DNA of 64,000 bases from the NCBI GenBank assembly GCA_913053875.1, contig CAJXGN010000013.1, positions 17,168 through 81,167 on the forward strand, written 5' to 3'. Position 1 is the stretch's first letter; each line of letters opens with the position of its first letter. The notes under the pieces were generated by a model, which did not search any database, was not told where the DNA came from, and saw only the letters and a list, made by a program, of their open reading frames with translations. Shown piece by piece: positions 1 through 9,573 of the stretch. The translations under genes and the position numbers were made by a program. The stretch comes from an uncultured Agromyces sp. (GTDB lineage Bacteria; Actinomycetota; Actinomycetes; Actinomycetales; Microbacteriaceae).

Positions 1-413
1 GCCATCGCGCCGAGGCTCGCCTCGTAGTCGTCGATGAGCGTCGCCGAGTTGCCGCCCACGAGGGGCATCGAGCCGAGGTTGCGGTTCATGCGCACGACGC
101 CCTCGAACCAGACCGGCCAGCCGTCGGTGCTCGTCACCCGCTCCATGCCGTGCGTGGTCTCGCGCACGAACCGGTCGATCTCCGACTGCTTCTCACGCCG
201 GTGCTTCGGCAGCTTCGGATTGCCGATCAGCAGGAAGAACAGCACGCCGATGATCGGGATGAAGAAGATCGCGAGCAGCCACGCCATGCCGGCGGTGGGC
301 TTGCGGTTGCGCGGGACGACGATGATCGCGACGATGCGCACGACCAGGTCGACGAGCAGCACGGCGCCCGCGACGATCAGCGTGATGAGTGCGTCTTCCC
401 CGGCGTCGGTCAT
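1..413 (-). CDS. cls: Cardiolipin synthase, N-terminal part (runs off window)
   Basis: The minus-strand reading frame from ATG at 413 gives about 137 residues before the window edge. It starts with two hydrophobic membrane segments (about residues 9-34 and 43-65) joined by a basic loop with PRNRKPTAGMAWLL, which is the PLDc_N transmembrane domain of cardiolipin synthases. The segment FLLIGNPKLPKHR and the later VGGNSATLIDDY fit the start of the cytoplasmic PLD-type region. The catalytic HKD motifs would lie beyond the edge and cannot be seen. The enzyme condenses phosphatidylglycerol or CDP-diacylglycerol substrates at the membrane. The start lies 3 nt after the stop of the small gene at 417-605, so the two are probably co-transcribed. 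Confidence 0.82.
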   Translation of the reverse strand, partial: MTDAGEDALITLIVAGAVLLVDLVVRIVAIIVVPRNRKPTAGMAWLLAIFFIPIIGVLFFLLIGNPKLPKHRREKQSEIDRFVRETTHGMERVTSTDGWPVWFEGVVRMNRNLGSMPLVGGNSATLIDDYEASLGAM

Positions 414-416
414 GCG

Positions 417-605
417 TCAGGCGGCCGAGCCGTCTCGCGGGGCGTCCAGGCCGAGCTTCGCGCGCTCCTCCGCCTCGATGCGGGCATAGGCGCGGCGCTC
501 GTTGCGGTCGGCGCGGATGACGGATCGCATCACGAACCAGAACACCAGCCCGATGAGCACGGTCGGCGCCAGCGACCAGATCGCGTTCGCCCAGAAGTCG
601 TCCAT
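417..605 (-). CDS. Small single-span membrane protein
   Basis: This 62-residue protein starts MDDFWANAIW, has one hydrophobic segment (about residues 8-29) and a charged cytoplasmic-looking tail rich in Arg and Glu. I chose the ATG at 605 rather than a longer upstream frame because the upstream part is Arg/Pro-rich and looks non-coding. The short -10-like TATCCT at 615-620 ends 9 nt before the start. It directly precedes the cardiolipin synthase gene with a 3-nt gap. No function is recognised; it could be a small helper of membrane lipid synthesis, but that is only inferred from position. Confidence 0.7.
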   Translation of the reverse strand: MDDFWANAIWSLAPTVLIGLVFWFVMRSVIRADRNERRAYARIEAEERAKLGLDAPRDGSAA

Positions 606-670
606 AGTCCCATCAGGATACGTGGTCGCGCGCCGCGGGCGCGACTCGCCCGATCGGGGGCCAGGCGCGG

Positions 671-1525
671 TCAGCGGGCGGGGCGGCCGTGCGCGAGGAG
701 TGCGGCGATCACCTCGAGGCATCCGCCCAGGTCATGCACGATCTGGGCGTAGCCGAACCGGTGCCAGCGGTAGCCGCGGCGTACGAGGGCCGCGTTGCGC
801 TCGCGGTCGCGGGCCGCGTCGGCGGGGTCGTCGTGCCACCGCGCCCCGTCGGCTTCGATCACCAGCCAGCCGTCGATGACGAGGTCGACCCGGCCGACCC
901 CTGTGATGCGCACCTGCGAGCGCACGTTCCAGCCGCGCTCGAGTGCCGCGAGGCGGAGGATCGACTCGAGGCCGGACTCCGCGCGGGGGTCGACGTGCGG
1001 GAGCAGGCGGCGGATGCGGCGGGGCAGCGGTGCGACTGCTTCCTCGAGCTTCCTGCGGCTGAGGCGGCGCTCGTGCAGGGCGCTGTCGAGCGTGGCGATC
1101 GCCTCGTACCGCGTGCGGAACCGCGGCAGCGCCTGGGCGAGCGCTGCACCGATGCCGACGCGCCAGCGCCGCTCGCCATCGCGCGTGATGCGCTCGACGC
1201 GGATGCGGTACTCCCCCGGACGCATCTCAGGGAGCCGGCTCGCGCTGCGCGGTGTGGCCACGCAGAGCCCGGTGTCGTGCGTGACCCAGACACCGTGGCT
1301 GCGCAGCGCACTCTCGCCGCCCAGCACGCCGCGCAACGCGACCCCGCGCACCGCCGCCGGCTCGGCCCGCTCGCTCGCCAGCCACGAGCGGCCCACGCGT
1401 TGCGCCGAGCCGGCCGCGACAGCCTCGCGGATCGCGCGCTCGGAGTGCCCGAGTCGACGAAGCTGCGGTTGCGTCGCGAGCCCGCCGAAGCGGGACAGGT
1501 CCATGGCGAGATCTCGCATGCGCAT
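671..1525 (-). CDS. DUF559 / Vsr-like nuclease-domain protein with N-terminal winged helix
   Basis: The protein has about 284 residues. The N-terminal 50 residues (FGGLATQPQLRRLGHSERAI) resemble the winged-helix start of AbiEi-like and DUF559 proteins. The last 90 residues hold the DUF559 core, a PD-(D/E)XK-like fold: ESGLESILRLAALERGWNV, then GRVDLVIDGWLVIEADGARWH, then a DRERNAALVRRGYRWHRF segment. The Glu, Asp and Glu-Asp-Gly residues match the expected acidic cluster. Such proteins are common and multicopy in Microbacteriaceae, and their role is not established. The start is uncertain among ATG codons at 1525, 1519 and 1507; the sequence further upstream is repeat DNA, so the longer frame is rejected. 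Confidence 0.75.
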   Translation of the reverse strand: MRMRDLAMDLSRFGGLATQPQLRRLGHSERAIREAVAAGSAQRVGRSWLASERAEPAAVRGVALRGVLGGESALRSHGVWVTHDTGLCVATPRSASRLPEMRPGEYRIRVERITRDGERRWRVGIGAALAQALPRFRTRYEAIATLDSALHERRLSRRKLEEAVAPLPRRIRRLLPHVDPRAESGLESILRLAALERGWNVRSQVRITGVGRVDLVIDGWLVIEADGARWHDDPADAARDRERNAALVRRGYRWHRFGYAQIVHDLGGCLEVIAALLAHGRPAR

Positions 1526-1639
1526 CACGGTGGCGCGGAACGGATCGCGCACGCGACGCGTCGCGACGGGCGGCTCTCCGCCCCGCGCGCTGCGTACCTG
1601 TGGAGGAGCGCCCGTACCCCACCGGCACTGCCACCGCGT

Positions 1640-1720
1640 AGCGAAAACATGCAGATCTGACAGTTGGCGGCGAAAGCATGCAAACACGCCGTGCCGTGCG
1701 CACGATTGCATGTTTTCGCT
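1640..1720. repeat. 80-bp dispersed intergenic repeat, copy 1
   Basis: The ends form a perfect 14-nt inverted repeat: AGCGAAAACATGCA at 1640-1653 and its reverse complement at 1707-1720. A near copy of the same word (CGAAAGCATGCA) lies at 1671-1682. The element aligns without gaps to a second copy at 5781-5860, with best identity at both ends and around ACACGCC. It lies between the DUF559 gene and the 3' end of fruA and does not encode a protein. Confidence 0.85.
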
Positions 1721-1758
1721 GCATCGAGGACGGGCGGGGCGACGCCGGGCAGGAACGA

Positions 1759-1797
1759 CGGATGCCCCTGGGCGCGCGTGGCGCTCAGGGGCATCCG
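1759..1797 (-). terminator. Hairpin terminator after fruA
   Basis: A 17-bp stem with one mismatch (1759-1775 with 1781-1797) and a 5-nt loop lies 9 nt beyond the fruA stop. The outer stem is CGGATGCCCC/GGGGCATCCG. No clear U-run follows, as is usual in actinobacteria. Confidence 0.75.
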
Positions 1798-1805
1798 CTC
1801 GGGTG

Positions 1806-3869
1806 TCAGGCCGCGGCGGGCACCGCAGCAGCCGGGAGGGCGTCGGCCACGGGGGCGCGACGCGTCCACTTCTTGAGTGCGATCACGGCGAGCGCCGAGA
1901 CGACCATGCCCGCGAGGATCGCGATGACGAACCAGAGCAGGTTGCCGATCGCGAAGAACACGAAGATGCCGCCGTGCGGGGCCTGCGAGGTCACGCCCAT
2001 CGCCATGCAGATCGCGCCCGTCGTGATGCCGCCGAGGATGCCGGCGGGCAGCACGCGCAGCGGGTCGGCCGCCGCGAACGGGATGGCGCCCTCCGAGATG
2101 AACGCCGCGCCGAGCAGCCACGCGGCCGCACCGTTCTCGCGTTCGAGCTCGTTGAACTGCTTCGGCGCGAGCACCGTCGCCAGGGCCAGCGCGAGCGGCG
2201 GCACCATGCCGGCGGCCATCACCGCGGCCATGATCATCCACGGCGTCTGGTTGTCGATCGACCCGGCCGAGAGCCCGGCCACCGCGAACGAGTACGCCAC
2301 CTTGTTGATCGGGCCACCGAGGTCGAACGCCATCATGAACCCGAGGAGCGCGCCGAGGGCGATCATGCCGACGCCGGTGAGCGAGTTCAGCCAGTCGGTG
2401 AGCGCCGTCATCAGCGTCGCGATCGGCCCGCCGAGCAGCATCAGCATGATGCCGGACGCCACGATCGACGCGAGCAGCGGGATGATGACCACCGGCATGA
2501 GGCCCTGCAGCCAACGCGGGCCCTGGATCTTGCCGATCCAGTAGGCCGCCGCACCGGCGAGCAGGCCGCCGACCAGGCCGCCGATGAAGCCCGCGTTCAT
2601 GATGAGCGCGACCGCGCCCACCGTGAAGCCCGGCGCGATGCCCGGCCGGTCGGCGATCGCGTAGGCGATGTAGCCCGCGAGCGCCGGCACCAGGAAGCCC
2701 ATCGACGCGGCACCGATCGTGAACGCGACCGCACCGAGGTACTCGCCGAGGCCGCCGGGCGGCAGGTTCCAGAGCGCGCTGCCGAGCACGATCTCGGTCG
2801 CGCTGTCGGTGATGTCGTACCCGCCGAGCAGGAAGCCCAGCGCGATGAGCAGACCGCCACCGGCGACGAACGGGATCATGTAGCTCACGCCGGTGAGCAG
2901 CCAGCGCTTGAGCTTGCCGCCGACCGATTCGTTGGCGGCAGCGGATGCCGCGGACTGGCCGCCGCCCCCGCCGCCCGCCGCGACGCGGGTGGCGTTCGGG
3001 TCGTCCGCCGCGGCGAGCGCCCGTGCGACCAGCTCGTCGGCCTCGTCGATGCCGCGCTTCACGGGCACCTGGACGACCGGCTTGCCGGCGAACCGGGCCT
3101 TGTCGCGCACGTCGACGTCGACCGCGAAGATGACCGCGTCGGCTGCGGCGATGACGTCCGGCGGCACCGGGGTGGCACCCGCGGAGCCCTGGGTCTCGAC
3201 GTGGTAGTCGACGCCCGCGCGCTCGGCTGCGGCCTTCAGCGCGTCGGCCGCCATGTAGGTGTGCGCGATGCCGGTCGGGCACGCGGTGACGGCGACGATG
3301 GAACGGCGGCCGCCGGCCGGCGCATCCGCGGTCGCGGTCGTGGCGGACGCCGCTGCGGCACCCGCGGCCCCCGCTGCGGCCGCACCCGTGGCGGCAGCCG
3401 CCGCCGGGGCCGCCTCCTCGTCCTCGCGCAGTGCACCCCGCACGATCTCGACGACCTCCTCCGGCGTCGCCGCCGAACGCAGCGACGCGACGAAGTCGTC
3501 CTTCATGAGCGACCGCGCGAGCAGGGCGAGCAGCGCGAGGTGGTCCTGCGCGGCGCCCTCCGGGGCGGCGATCATGAAGACGAGGTCGGCAGTCTCCCCC
3601 TCGTCGAACTCGACGCCCGGCTGCAGGCGCGCGACCGCGAGGCTCGCCTGCGTGACCGCGGGCGACTTGCAGTGCGGGATGGCCATGCCGCCGGGCAGGC
3701 CGGTCGACGACTGCTGCTCGCGCTTCCAGGCGTCGGCCGCGAGGGCCTCCGCGCTGGTCGCACGACCGGCGGTCGCGACGCGTCCCGCGAGCGCGCGGAT
3801 GACGTCGGACTTGTCGGGGCCGAGGTCGGCGTCGAGGACGACGAGCCCGGGCTCGATGAGCTCACTCAT
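1806..3869 (-). CDS. fruA: PTS fructose transporter, fused IIA-IIB-IIC subunits
   Basis: This 687-residue membrane permease takes up fructose and phosphorylates it to fructose 1-phosphate. Domains run IIA (about 1-150, phospho-His in GMAIPHCKS, His66), an Ala-rich linker, IIB (about 188-290, active CPTGIAHT with Cys197), a Gly/Ser linker, then IIC (about 318-670) with many hydrophobic spans and motifs such as GGPINKVAY. The order matches actinobacterial FruA. The ATG at 3869 is preceded by an AGGAG site and overlaps the fruK stop by 4 nt (ATGA), so translation is probably coupled. It is the last gene of the deoR-fruK-fruA operon. HPr and enzyme I genes are not in the window. Confidence 0.95.
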   Translation of the reverse strand: MSELIEPGLVVLDADLGPDKSDVIRALAGRVATAGRATSAEALAADAWKREQQSSTGLPGGMAIPHCKSPAVTQASLAVARLQPGVEFDEGETADLVFMIAAPEGAAQDHLALLALLARSLMKDDFVASLRSAATPEEVVEIVRGALREDEEAAPAAAAATGAAAAGAAGAAAASATTATADAPAGGRRSIVAVTACPTGIAHTYMAADALKAAAERAGVDYHVETQGSAGATPVPPDVIAAADAVIFAVDVDVRDKARFAGKPVVQVPVKRGIDEADELVARALAAADDPNATRVAAGGGGGGQSAASAAANESVGGKLKRWLLTGVSYMIPFVAGGGLLIALGFLLGGYDITDSATEIVLGSALWNLPPGGLGEYLGAVAFTIGAASMGFLVPALAGYIAYAIADRPGIAPGFTVGAVALIMNAGFIGGLVGGLLAGAAAYWIGKIQGPRWLQGLMPVVIIPLLASIVASGIMLMLLGGPIATLMTALTDWLNSLTGVGMIALGALLGFMMAFDLGGPINKVAYSFAVAGLSAGSIDNQTPWMIMAAVMAAGMVPPLALALATVLAPKQFNELERENGAAAWLLGAAFISEGAIPFAAADPLRVLPAGILGGITTGAICMAMGVTSQAPHGGIFVFFAIGNLLWFVIAILAGMVVSALAVIALKKWTRRAPVADALPAAAVPAAA

Positions 3870-4852
3870 GAGGTGCTCCTTGTGGGTTCGGAGCCGGCGA
3901 CGGTGCCGGCCTCGGTGACGACGACCCGGTCGGGATCGACCTGCGATCGGGTGGGAACGACGCTGCCGGGCAACGAGGCCGCGGCGGCGCCGTACGCGAC
4001 GGCGCTCGCGAGCGCCGCCGACGGATGCGCACCCTCGACGGATGCGATGAGGTAGCCCGCGAGCGAGCAGTCGCCGGCGCCGACGGTGCTCCTCGCGGTG
4101 ATCTTCGGTGCGGCGGCGAACCACGCACCCTCGGGCGCCACGACCGCGGCGCCGACCGCGCCGAGCGTGACGAGGCTCGTGCGCACGCGCGTCGCGGGGA
4201 TGGTGCGGGCGAGTGCGATCGCGGCATCCGGCCCTGCCTCGAGCTCCTCCTCGCTCGAGCGCCCGAGCAGCTCCGCGAGCTCCTCGGCGTTCGGCTTGAT
4301 GACGTCGACCGCGAGCTCGGCCTCGACGAGTGCTGCGAGCGCGGGCCCCGAGGTGTCGACCGCGATGCGCGGCGCCGGGTGCGTCTCGGCGCGCACCGCG
4401 CGCACGACCTGCGCGTAGAAGTCGTCGGGCGCACCGGGCGGCAGCGAGCCGGCGATCACGAGCCAGTCGGCCCCGTCGCACGCCTCTACCACGGCGGCGA
4501 TGAGGGCGCGCTGCGCGTCGGCGTCGAGCTCGGGGCCCGGCTCGTTGATCTTGGTGGTCTGCCCGTCGGTCTCGGCGATCGTGAGGTTCGAGCGGATGCG
4601 ACCGGAGATCGGCACCGCGCGGTACGGCACCGACTCCGCGTCGAGCGCGGCCAGCATCGGGTCGCCGGGCGCGGCCGGCAGCACGGCGACCGAGGTCACG
4701 CGCGCGGCGCGGAGCGCCCGGGTGACGTTGACCCCCTTGCCGCCCGGATCCTCGCGGGTGGCGACCGCGCGCTGCACGGCGCCGCGCTCGAGCGGCTCGT
4801 CGAGCTCGACCGTGCGGTCGATCGAGGGGTTGGCGGTGAGCGTGACGATCAT
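3866..4852 (-). CDS. fruK: 1-phosphofructokinase
   Basis: The 328-residue PfkB-family sugar kinase converts fructose 1-phosphate to fructose 1,6-bisphosphate in the cytoplasm. Visible signatures are the N-terminal MIVTLTANPSIDRTV, GGKGVN at residues 37-42, and the anion-hole and catalytic motif GAGD at 258-261 (base Asp261). The length is normal for FruK. It overlaps the upstream regulator and the downstream fruA by 4 nt each (ATGA junctions), a tight operon. The pairing with the fructose PTS settles the substrate; tagatose-6-phosphate kinase is the main alternative family member and fits the context less well. Confidence 0.94.
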   Translation of the reverse strand: MIVTLTANPSIDRTVELDEPLERGAVQRAVATREDPGGKGVNVTRALRAARVTSVAVLPAAPGDPMLAALDAESVPYRAVPISGRIRSNLTIAETDGQTTKINEPGPELDADAQRALIAAVVEACDGADWLVIAGSLPPGAPDDFYAQVVRAVRAETHPAPRIAVDTSGPALAALVEAELAVDVIKPNAEELAELLGRSSEEELEAGPDAAIALARTIPATRVRTSLVTLGAVGAAVVAPEGAWFAAAPKITARSTVGAGDCSLAGYLIASVEGAHPSAALASAVAYGAAAASLPGSVVPTRSQVDPDRVVVTEAGTVAGSEPTRSTS

Positions 4853-5637
4853 GCGAGCACCACTTCCACGTCGGCCGCGGCGAGCGCCGCGGCGAGGTCG
4901 GCCGGCGGGGGCGTGTCGGTGATGAGCGCGTCCACGTCGGCCAGGTCGGCGAAGCGCACGAGCGCCTCGGACGCCAGCTTCGTCGAGTCGGCGAGCACGA
5001 TGACCCGGCGGGCCGCGCGCACCATGGCGGCCTTCGCGGCGGCCTCGGCCTCGTCGGGCGTCGACAGCCCGAACTCGACGCTCACGCCGTTCGTGCCGAC
5101 GAACGCGATGTCGGGCCGCAGCTCGGAGAGCTGGCGCACGGTGGCCGGGCCGACGGCCGCGCCGGTGATGCCGCGAACCGCGCCGCCGAGCATGCGCAGC
5201 CGCAGGTGCGGGCTGCCGTGCAGCGTCGAGGCGATGGGGAGCGAGTTCGTCGAGACGTCGATGGTCGCGTCACTCGCCGCGGGCTGCCAGGTGGCGAGCA
5301 GGTCGGCGAGGCGCGAGGTGGTGCTGCCCGCGTCGAGGAGCAGCGAGCCGCGGAAGGTGCCGGGCACGAAGCGCACGGCGGCCTGGGCGATGCGGTCCTT
5401 CTCGTCGGAGCGCTGCGGCAGGCGCTCGCGCAGCGACGTCTCGGCGAGCGTCGTGCTGCCCGCACCCACGGCGCCGCCGTGCACGCGACGGAGTCGCCCC
5501 TGCTGCTCGAGCTGGTCGAGGTCGCGGCGGATGGTCTCGGCGGTGACGCCGAACTCGCGCGAGAGCTCCGCGACCGACACGCGGCCGACCTGCGCGATGG
5601 CGCGGGCGATGCGTTCGTGTCGCTCCGTCGCGTACAT
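4849..5637 (-). CDS. fruR: DeoR-family transcriptional regulator of the fructose operon
   Basis: This is a 262-residue DeoR-type repressor. The N-terminus (residues 5-57) is a DeoR helix-turn-helix with the family pattern ERHERIARAI, VSVAELSREFGVTAETIRRDL and LRRVHGGAV. The rest is the DeoRC sugar-phosphate sensor domain with DAGSTTSRLADLL and a late VLADSTKL segment. It is the first gene of the operon, so it probably controls itself with fruK and fruA, and the effector is probably fructose 1-phosphate or 1,6-bisphosphate (family knowledge). The ATG at 5637 (MYATERHERI) is chosen; the frame extends upstream only into promoter and repeat DNA. Confidence 0.9.
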   Translation of the reverse strand: MYATERHERIARAIAQVGRVSVAELSREFGVTAETIRRDLDQLEQQGRLRRVHGGAVGAGSTTLAETSLRERLPQRSDEKDRIAQAAVRFVPGTFRGSLLLDAGSTTSRLADLLATWQPAASDATIDVSTNSLPIASTLHGSPHLRLRMLGGAVRGITGAAVGPATVRQLSELRPDIAFVGTNGVSVEFGLSTPDEAEAAAKAAMVRAARRVIVLADSTKLASEALVRFADLADVDALITDTPPPADLAAALAAADVEVVLA

Positions 5638-5693
5638 GCGGCCCCCGCTGGTCGTTCCGTCGCGGCGGGTCGCCGGCGACGTACGCACAGACT

Positions 5694-5724
5694 CCCACAC
5701 ATTCCCACATTTGGCAACACATAC
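5694..5724 (-). promoter_or_regulatory. Candidate operator region of the fru operon
   Basis: On the minus strand three ATGTG words occur about one helical turn apart, upstream of the deoR start. A TTGCCA lies among them and could be a -35. This is an AT-richer island in a GC-rich intergenic region and a plausible binding site for the DeoR-type regulator. The assignment is by position only. Confidence 0.4.
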
Positions 5725-5780
5725 GCAGAATGACCCACAGATTCGGATGCCGCGGGGCTCGCGTGCGGCCTGCATCCCAC

Positions 5781-5860
5781 CCGAGAACATGCAGATCTGC
5801 GCGTTCCTCCGCGAATGCATGCAGACACGCCGCGCTGCGCGCGCGATTGCATGTTTTCGG
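5781..5860. repeat. 80-bp dispersed intergenic repeat, copy 2
   Basis: Its ends are a 13-nt inverted repeat with one mismatch (5781-5793 and 5848-5860), and it aligns without gaps to 1641-1720 in the same orientation. The two copies bracket the whole fructose PTS operon. It lies between the regulator's upstream region and the small gene at 5919. Confidence 0.85.
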
Positions 5861-5870
5861 GAGAAGGTAA

Positions 5871-5891
5871 GCGCGCCGGGAACAGGCGCGC
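5871..5891 (-). terminator. Hairpin downstream of the small membrane gene
   Basis: A perfect 7-bp GCGCGCC/GGCGCGC stem with a 7-nt loop lies 27 nt beyond the stop of the gene at 5919-6191. It is a plausible end for the lysS transcript. Confidence 0.5.
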
Positions 5892-5918
5892 GGCCCGGGA
5901 GCGCGGGAGGGACTTGCG

Positions 5919-6191
5919 TCAGTTGCCGGTGAGCAACTGCCAGAGGCCGAGGCCGATCAGCCAGAGGCCCATCGCCGACGCGATGATCCAGCCGCGCACG
6001 CGGTTGCGGTCGGCGCGGGCGCGCGCCTCGGCGGCCTCGCGCTCGGCCCGGTCGGCGTCGGGCTCGGCAGCGGAAGGGCCGTCGGAACCGGACGCACGAT
6101 GGCCGGCCGCGGCGTCGGCACCGCCCGGGCGGGCGTCGTCGGGGTCGGGCCCGGGGCCCGGCGCGGGGCGGTCGGCGCTCACCGGCGGCAT
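5919..6191 (-). CDS. Small C-terminally anchored membrane protein
   Basis: The 90-residue protein has a long disordered N-terminus rich in Pro, Ala, Asp and Gly, then a charged helical stretch (about 46-65), and a single C-terminal membrane span (about residues 67-86, WIIASAMGLWLIGLGLWQLL). It starts 4 nt after the lysS stop, so it should be translated from the same message. No family is recognised. A tail-anchored topology with the disordered part in the cytoplasm is inferred. Confidence 0.72.
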   Translation of the reverse strand: MPPVSADRPAPGPGPDPDDARPGGADAAAGHRASGSDGPSAAEPDADRAEREAAEARARADRNRVRGWIIASAMGLWLIGLGLWQLLTGN

Positions 6192-6195
6192 CCGC

Positions 6196-7716
<1,521 letters not shown>

Positions 7717-7806
7717 GCTCTCTCTCACGGTTGTCGAGGGTGTCGGATGCCGCGGAACGGCGCCCGATCGAAGACGGGCGCGCGCGGCGCGCGAAGCGCG
7801 GTGACC

Positions 7807-7812
7807 AGCCTA
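7807..7812 (-). promoter_or_regulatory. -10 box of the likely lysS promoter
   Basis: TAGGCT on the minus strand would start transcription near 7800, giving an 84-nt leader to the lysS ATG. It lies just after the panC/lysS hairpin, which fits a new transcription unit. Confidence 0.5.
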
Positions 7813-7849
7813 TCGTCGCGGGCGGGAAACTCCGTGGTCGGTGCAAGGC

Positions 7850-7909
7850 CCAGGCCCGTCAGAAAGCTGCGCTTCCGCGCCTGGAAGCGCAGTCTTTCGA
7901 CGGGTCTGG
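7850..7909 (-). terminator. Long imperfect hairpin between panC and lysS
   Basis: The arms of 27 nt (7850-7876 and 7883-7909) pair with five mismatches around a 6-nt loop. It begins 37 nt beyond the panC stop. It may terminate the fol-pan transcript; its size also resembles the 27-nt-arm inverted repeat at 59468-59524. Confidence 0.65.
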
Positions 7910-7945
7910 AAACGCGAGGGACGTTTCGGGGGCGAGGGTGACGCG

Positions 7946-8830
7946 TCAGCCGAGGACGATGTCGGCGTTGTCGAGGAGGCGCGTGCCGGCGACGTCGGCC
8001 GCGACCAGCACCCGGGCGGGGCCGCGGTGGTCGTCGTCGACCGGCAGGAAGGTGTCGGGGTCGACCACGACGAGGTAGTCGAGCACGGCCGCCTCGTGGT
8101 CGCCGAACGCGCCGGCCGCCTCCGCGAGCACCTCGGCGAGACCGGAGCCCGCGACCTCGCGGGCCGCCTCGAGCGCGTCGGGCAGGGCCCTGGCCGCCGC
8201 GCGGGCGTCGTCGTCGAGGTAGCGGTTGCGACTCGAGAGCGCGAGCCCGTCGGACTCGCGCACGGTCTCCACGGGCACGACCTCGACGGGCAGGTCGAGG
8301 TCGGCGACCATGCGCATGACCAGGAAGCACTGCTGCGCGTCCTTGCGGCCGAACGTCACGAGATCGGGCCCCGCGATGTGCAGCAGCTTGGCGACCACGG
8401 TCAGCACGCCGTCGAAGTGGCCGGGGCGCGCGGCGCCCTCGTAGCGGTCGCCGATCGGGCCCGCGACCACGCGCGTCTCGCTCGGGCCGTGCGGGTACAT
8501 GTCGTCGACGCCCGGCGCGAAGACCAGGTCGACACCCTCGGGCGCGAGCGCCGCGAGGTCGGCATCCATGGTGCGCGGGTAGCGGTCGAGGTCCTCGCTC
8601 GGGGCGAACTGCAACGGGTTCACGAAGATCGACACGACCACCACGTCGGCGAGCTCGCGGGCGCGGCGCACCAGCGCCAGGTGGCCGTCGTGCAGCGCGC
8701 CCATGGTCGGCACGAGCGCGACGCGCGCCGGTCGGCCCGTGGCATCCGCCCCGCGCTCCCGGAGGGTGGCGATCGCGCCGCGCAGGGCGGCGATCTCGCG
8801 GACGACCCGCGGTGCGTCTGGCGTGCTCAC
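7946..8830 (-). CDS. panC: Pantothenate synthetase
   Basis: The 294-residue enzyme joins pantoate and beta-alanine with ATP to form pantothenate. Motifs seen are the HIGH-like VPTMGALHDGHLALVRRA, FVNPLQFAPSEDLDRYPRT, FGRKDAQQ and the KMSKS-like ALSSRN followed by YLDDDAR. The start is a GTG at 8830 that overlaps the stop of the upstream DUF2520 gene by 4 nt (GTGA), a coupled arrangement. panB and panD are not in the window. The position next to DUF2520 and the folate genes is typical of actinobacteria. Confidence 0.96.
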   Translation of the reverse strand: MSTPDAPRVVREIAALRGAIATLRERGADATGRPARVALVPTMGALHDGHLALVRRARELADVVVVSIFVNPLQFAPSEDLDRYPRTMDADLAALAPEGVDLVFAPGVDDMYPHGPSETRVVAGPIGDRYEGAARPGHFDGVLTVVAKLLHIAGPDLVTFGRKDAQQCFLVMRMVADLDLPVEVVPVETVRESDGLALSSRNRYLDDDARAAARALPDALEAAREVAGSGLAEVLAEAAGAFGDHEAAVLDYLVVVDPDTFLPVDDDHRGPARVLVAADVAGTRLLDNADIVLG

Positions 8831-9573
8831 TCGTCCTCCTCCGCGAACGGTTCGGCGAGCGCGGACAGGTCGATGGTACTCGGGGCCCAGCGTGCGAGCG
8901 CGTTCTCGACGGCCGAGCGCACGAGCGGTGCGATGACACGGCCCGGCTCGTCGACGCCGACGCCGGCCAGCAGCCCGGTCGCCTGCTCGACGATCGCCGT
9001 CGAGAACGAGGTGGCCGTCTCGATCGCCTCCGCGTAGGCGGGCCGGTCGCCCTCGCCGATGACGAGCGGCTCGCCGCCCATCTCGACCACGAGGGCCTGC
9101 GCGATGGGCAGCACCGGGGCCGGCGCGGTGACGCCGAACCACGCGCCCGCGAGGCGGGTGCGGTCGACGCTCGTGCCCGTGAACGTGATCGCCGGGTGGA
9201 TCGCGAGCGGGATCGCCCCGCGCCGGAGCGCGGGTTCGAGCACCGTCGTGCCGAAGCGCGCCGAGGTGTGCGCGACGAGCTGGCCGGGCTGCCACGCGCC
9301 CGTCTCGGCGAGGCCGGCGACGAGCGACTCGAGCTGGTCGTCGGGCACCGCGAGCAGCACCAGCTCGCTGCGCTCCACCACCTCGGGCACCGTCAGCACC
9401 GGCACCCCGGGGAGCATCGCGTCGGCGCGCTCGCGGCTCTCGGCCGACACCGCCGAGATGCCGGTCAGCGCGTGCCCGGCGCCGGCGAGCGCCGACGCGA
9501 GCACGGGCCCGACCCGGCCGGCGCCGACCGTGCCGACGCCGAGGCGACCCGTGCGCTCAGTCGGCACGCGCAC
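8827..9573 (-). CDS. Rossmann-like DUF2520 protein
   Basis: The 248-residue protein has an N-terminal dinucleotide-binding fold (LGVGTVGAGRVGPVLASAL, GxGxxG near residues 16-21) and a C-terminal helical DUF2520 domain containing HPAITFTG and YAEAIETATSFSTAIVEQA. The family resembles NADP-dependent oxidoreductases such as ketopantoate reductase or pyrroline carboxylate reductase. Its constant place before panC makes a ketopantoate reductase role attractive, but the activity is inferred. The start is GTG (9573), inside the end of the preceding PH-domain gene by 17 nt; an in-frame GTG at 9567 is also possible. Confidence 0.82.
   Translation of the reverse strand: MRVPTERTGRLGVGTVGAGRVGPVLASALAGAGHALTGISAVSAESRERADAMLPGVPVLTVPEVVERSELVLLAVPDDQLESLVAGLAETGAWQPGQLVAHTSARFGTTVLEPALRRGAIPLAIHPAITFTGTSVDRTRLAGAWFGVTAPAPVLPIAQALVVEMGGEPLVIGEGDRPAYAEAIETATSFSTAIVEQATGLLAGVGVDEPGRVIAPLVRSAVENALARWAPSTIDLSALAEPFAEEDE

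Noticed and set aside
795..4055. A 1086-codon open frame on the plus strand
   Set aside because: It is antisense to the DUF559 gene, fruA and fruK, which have clear motifs. Its composition is Arg/His-rich low complexity.
7717..7728. GTG start for lysS four codons upstream
   Set aside because: The ATG at 7716 has the AGAGAG site at a suitable distance, whereas the GTG would place that site inside the coding sequence.
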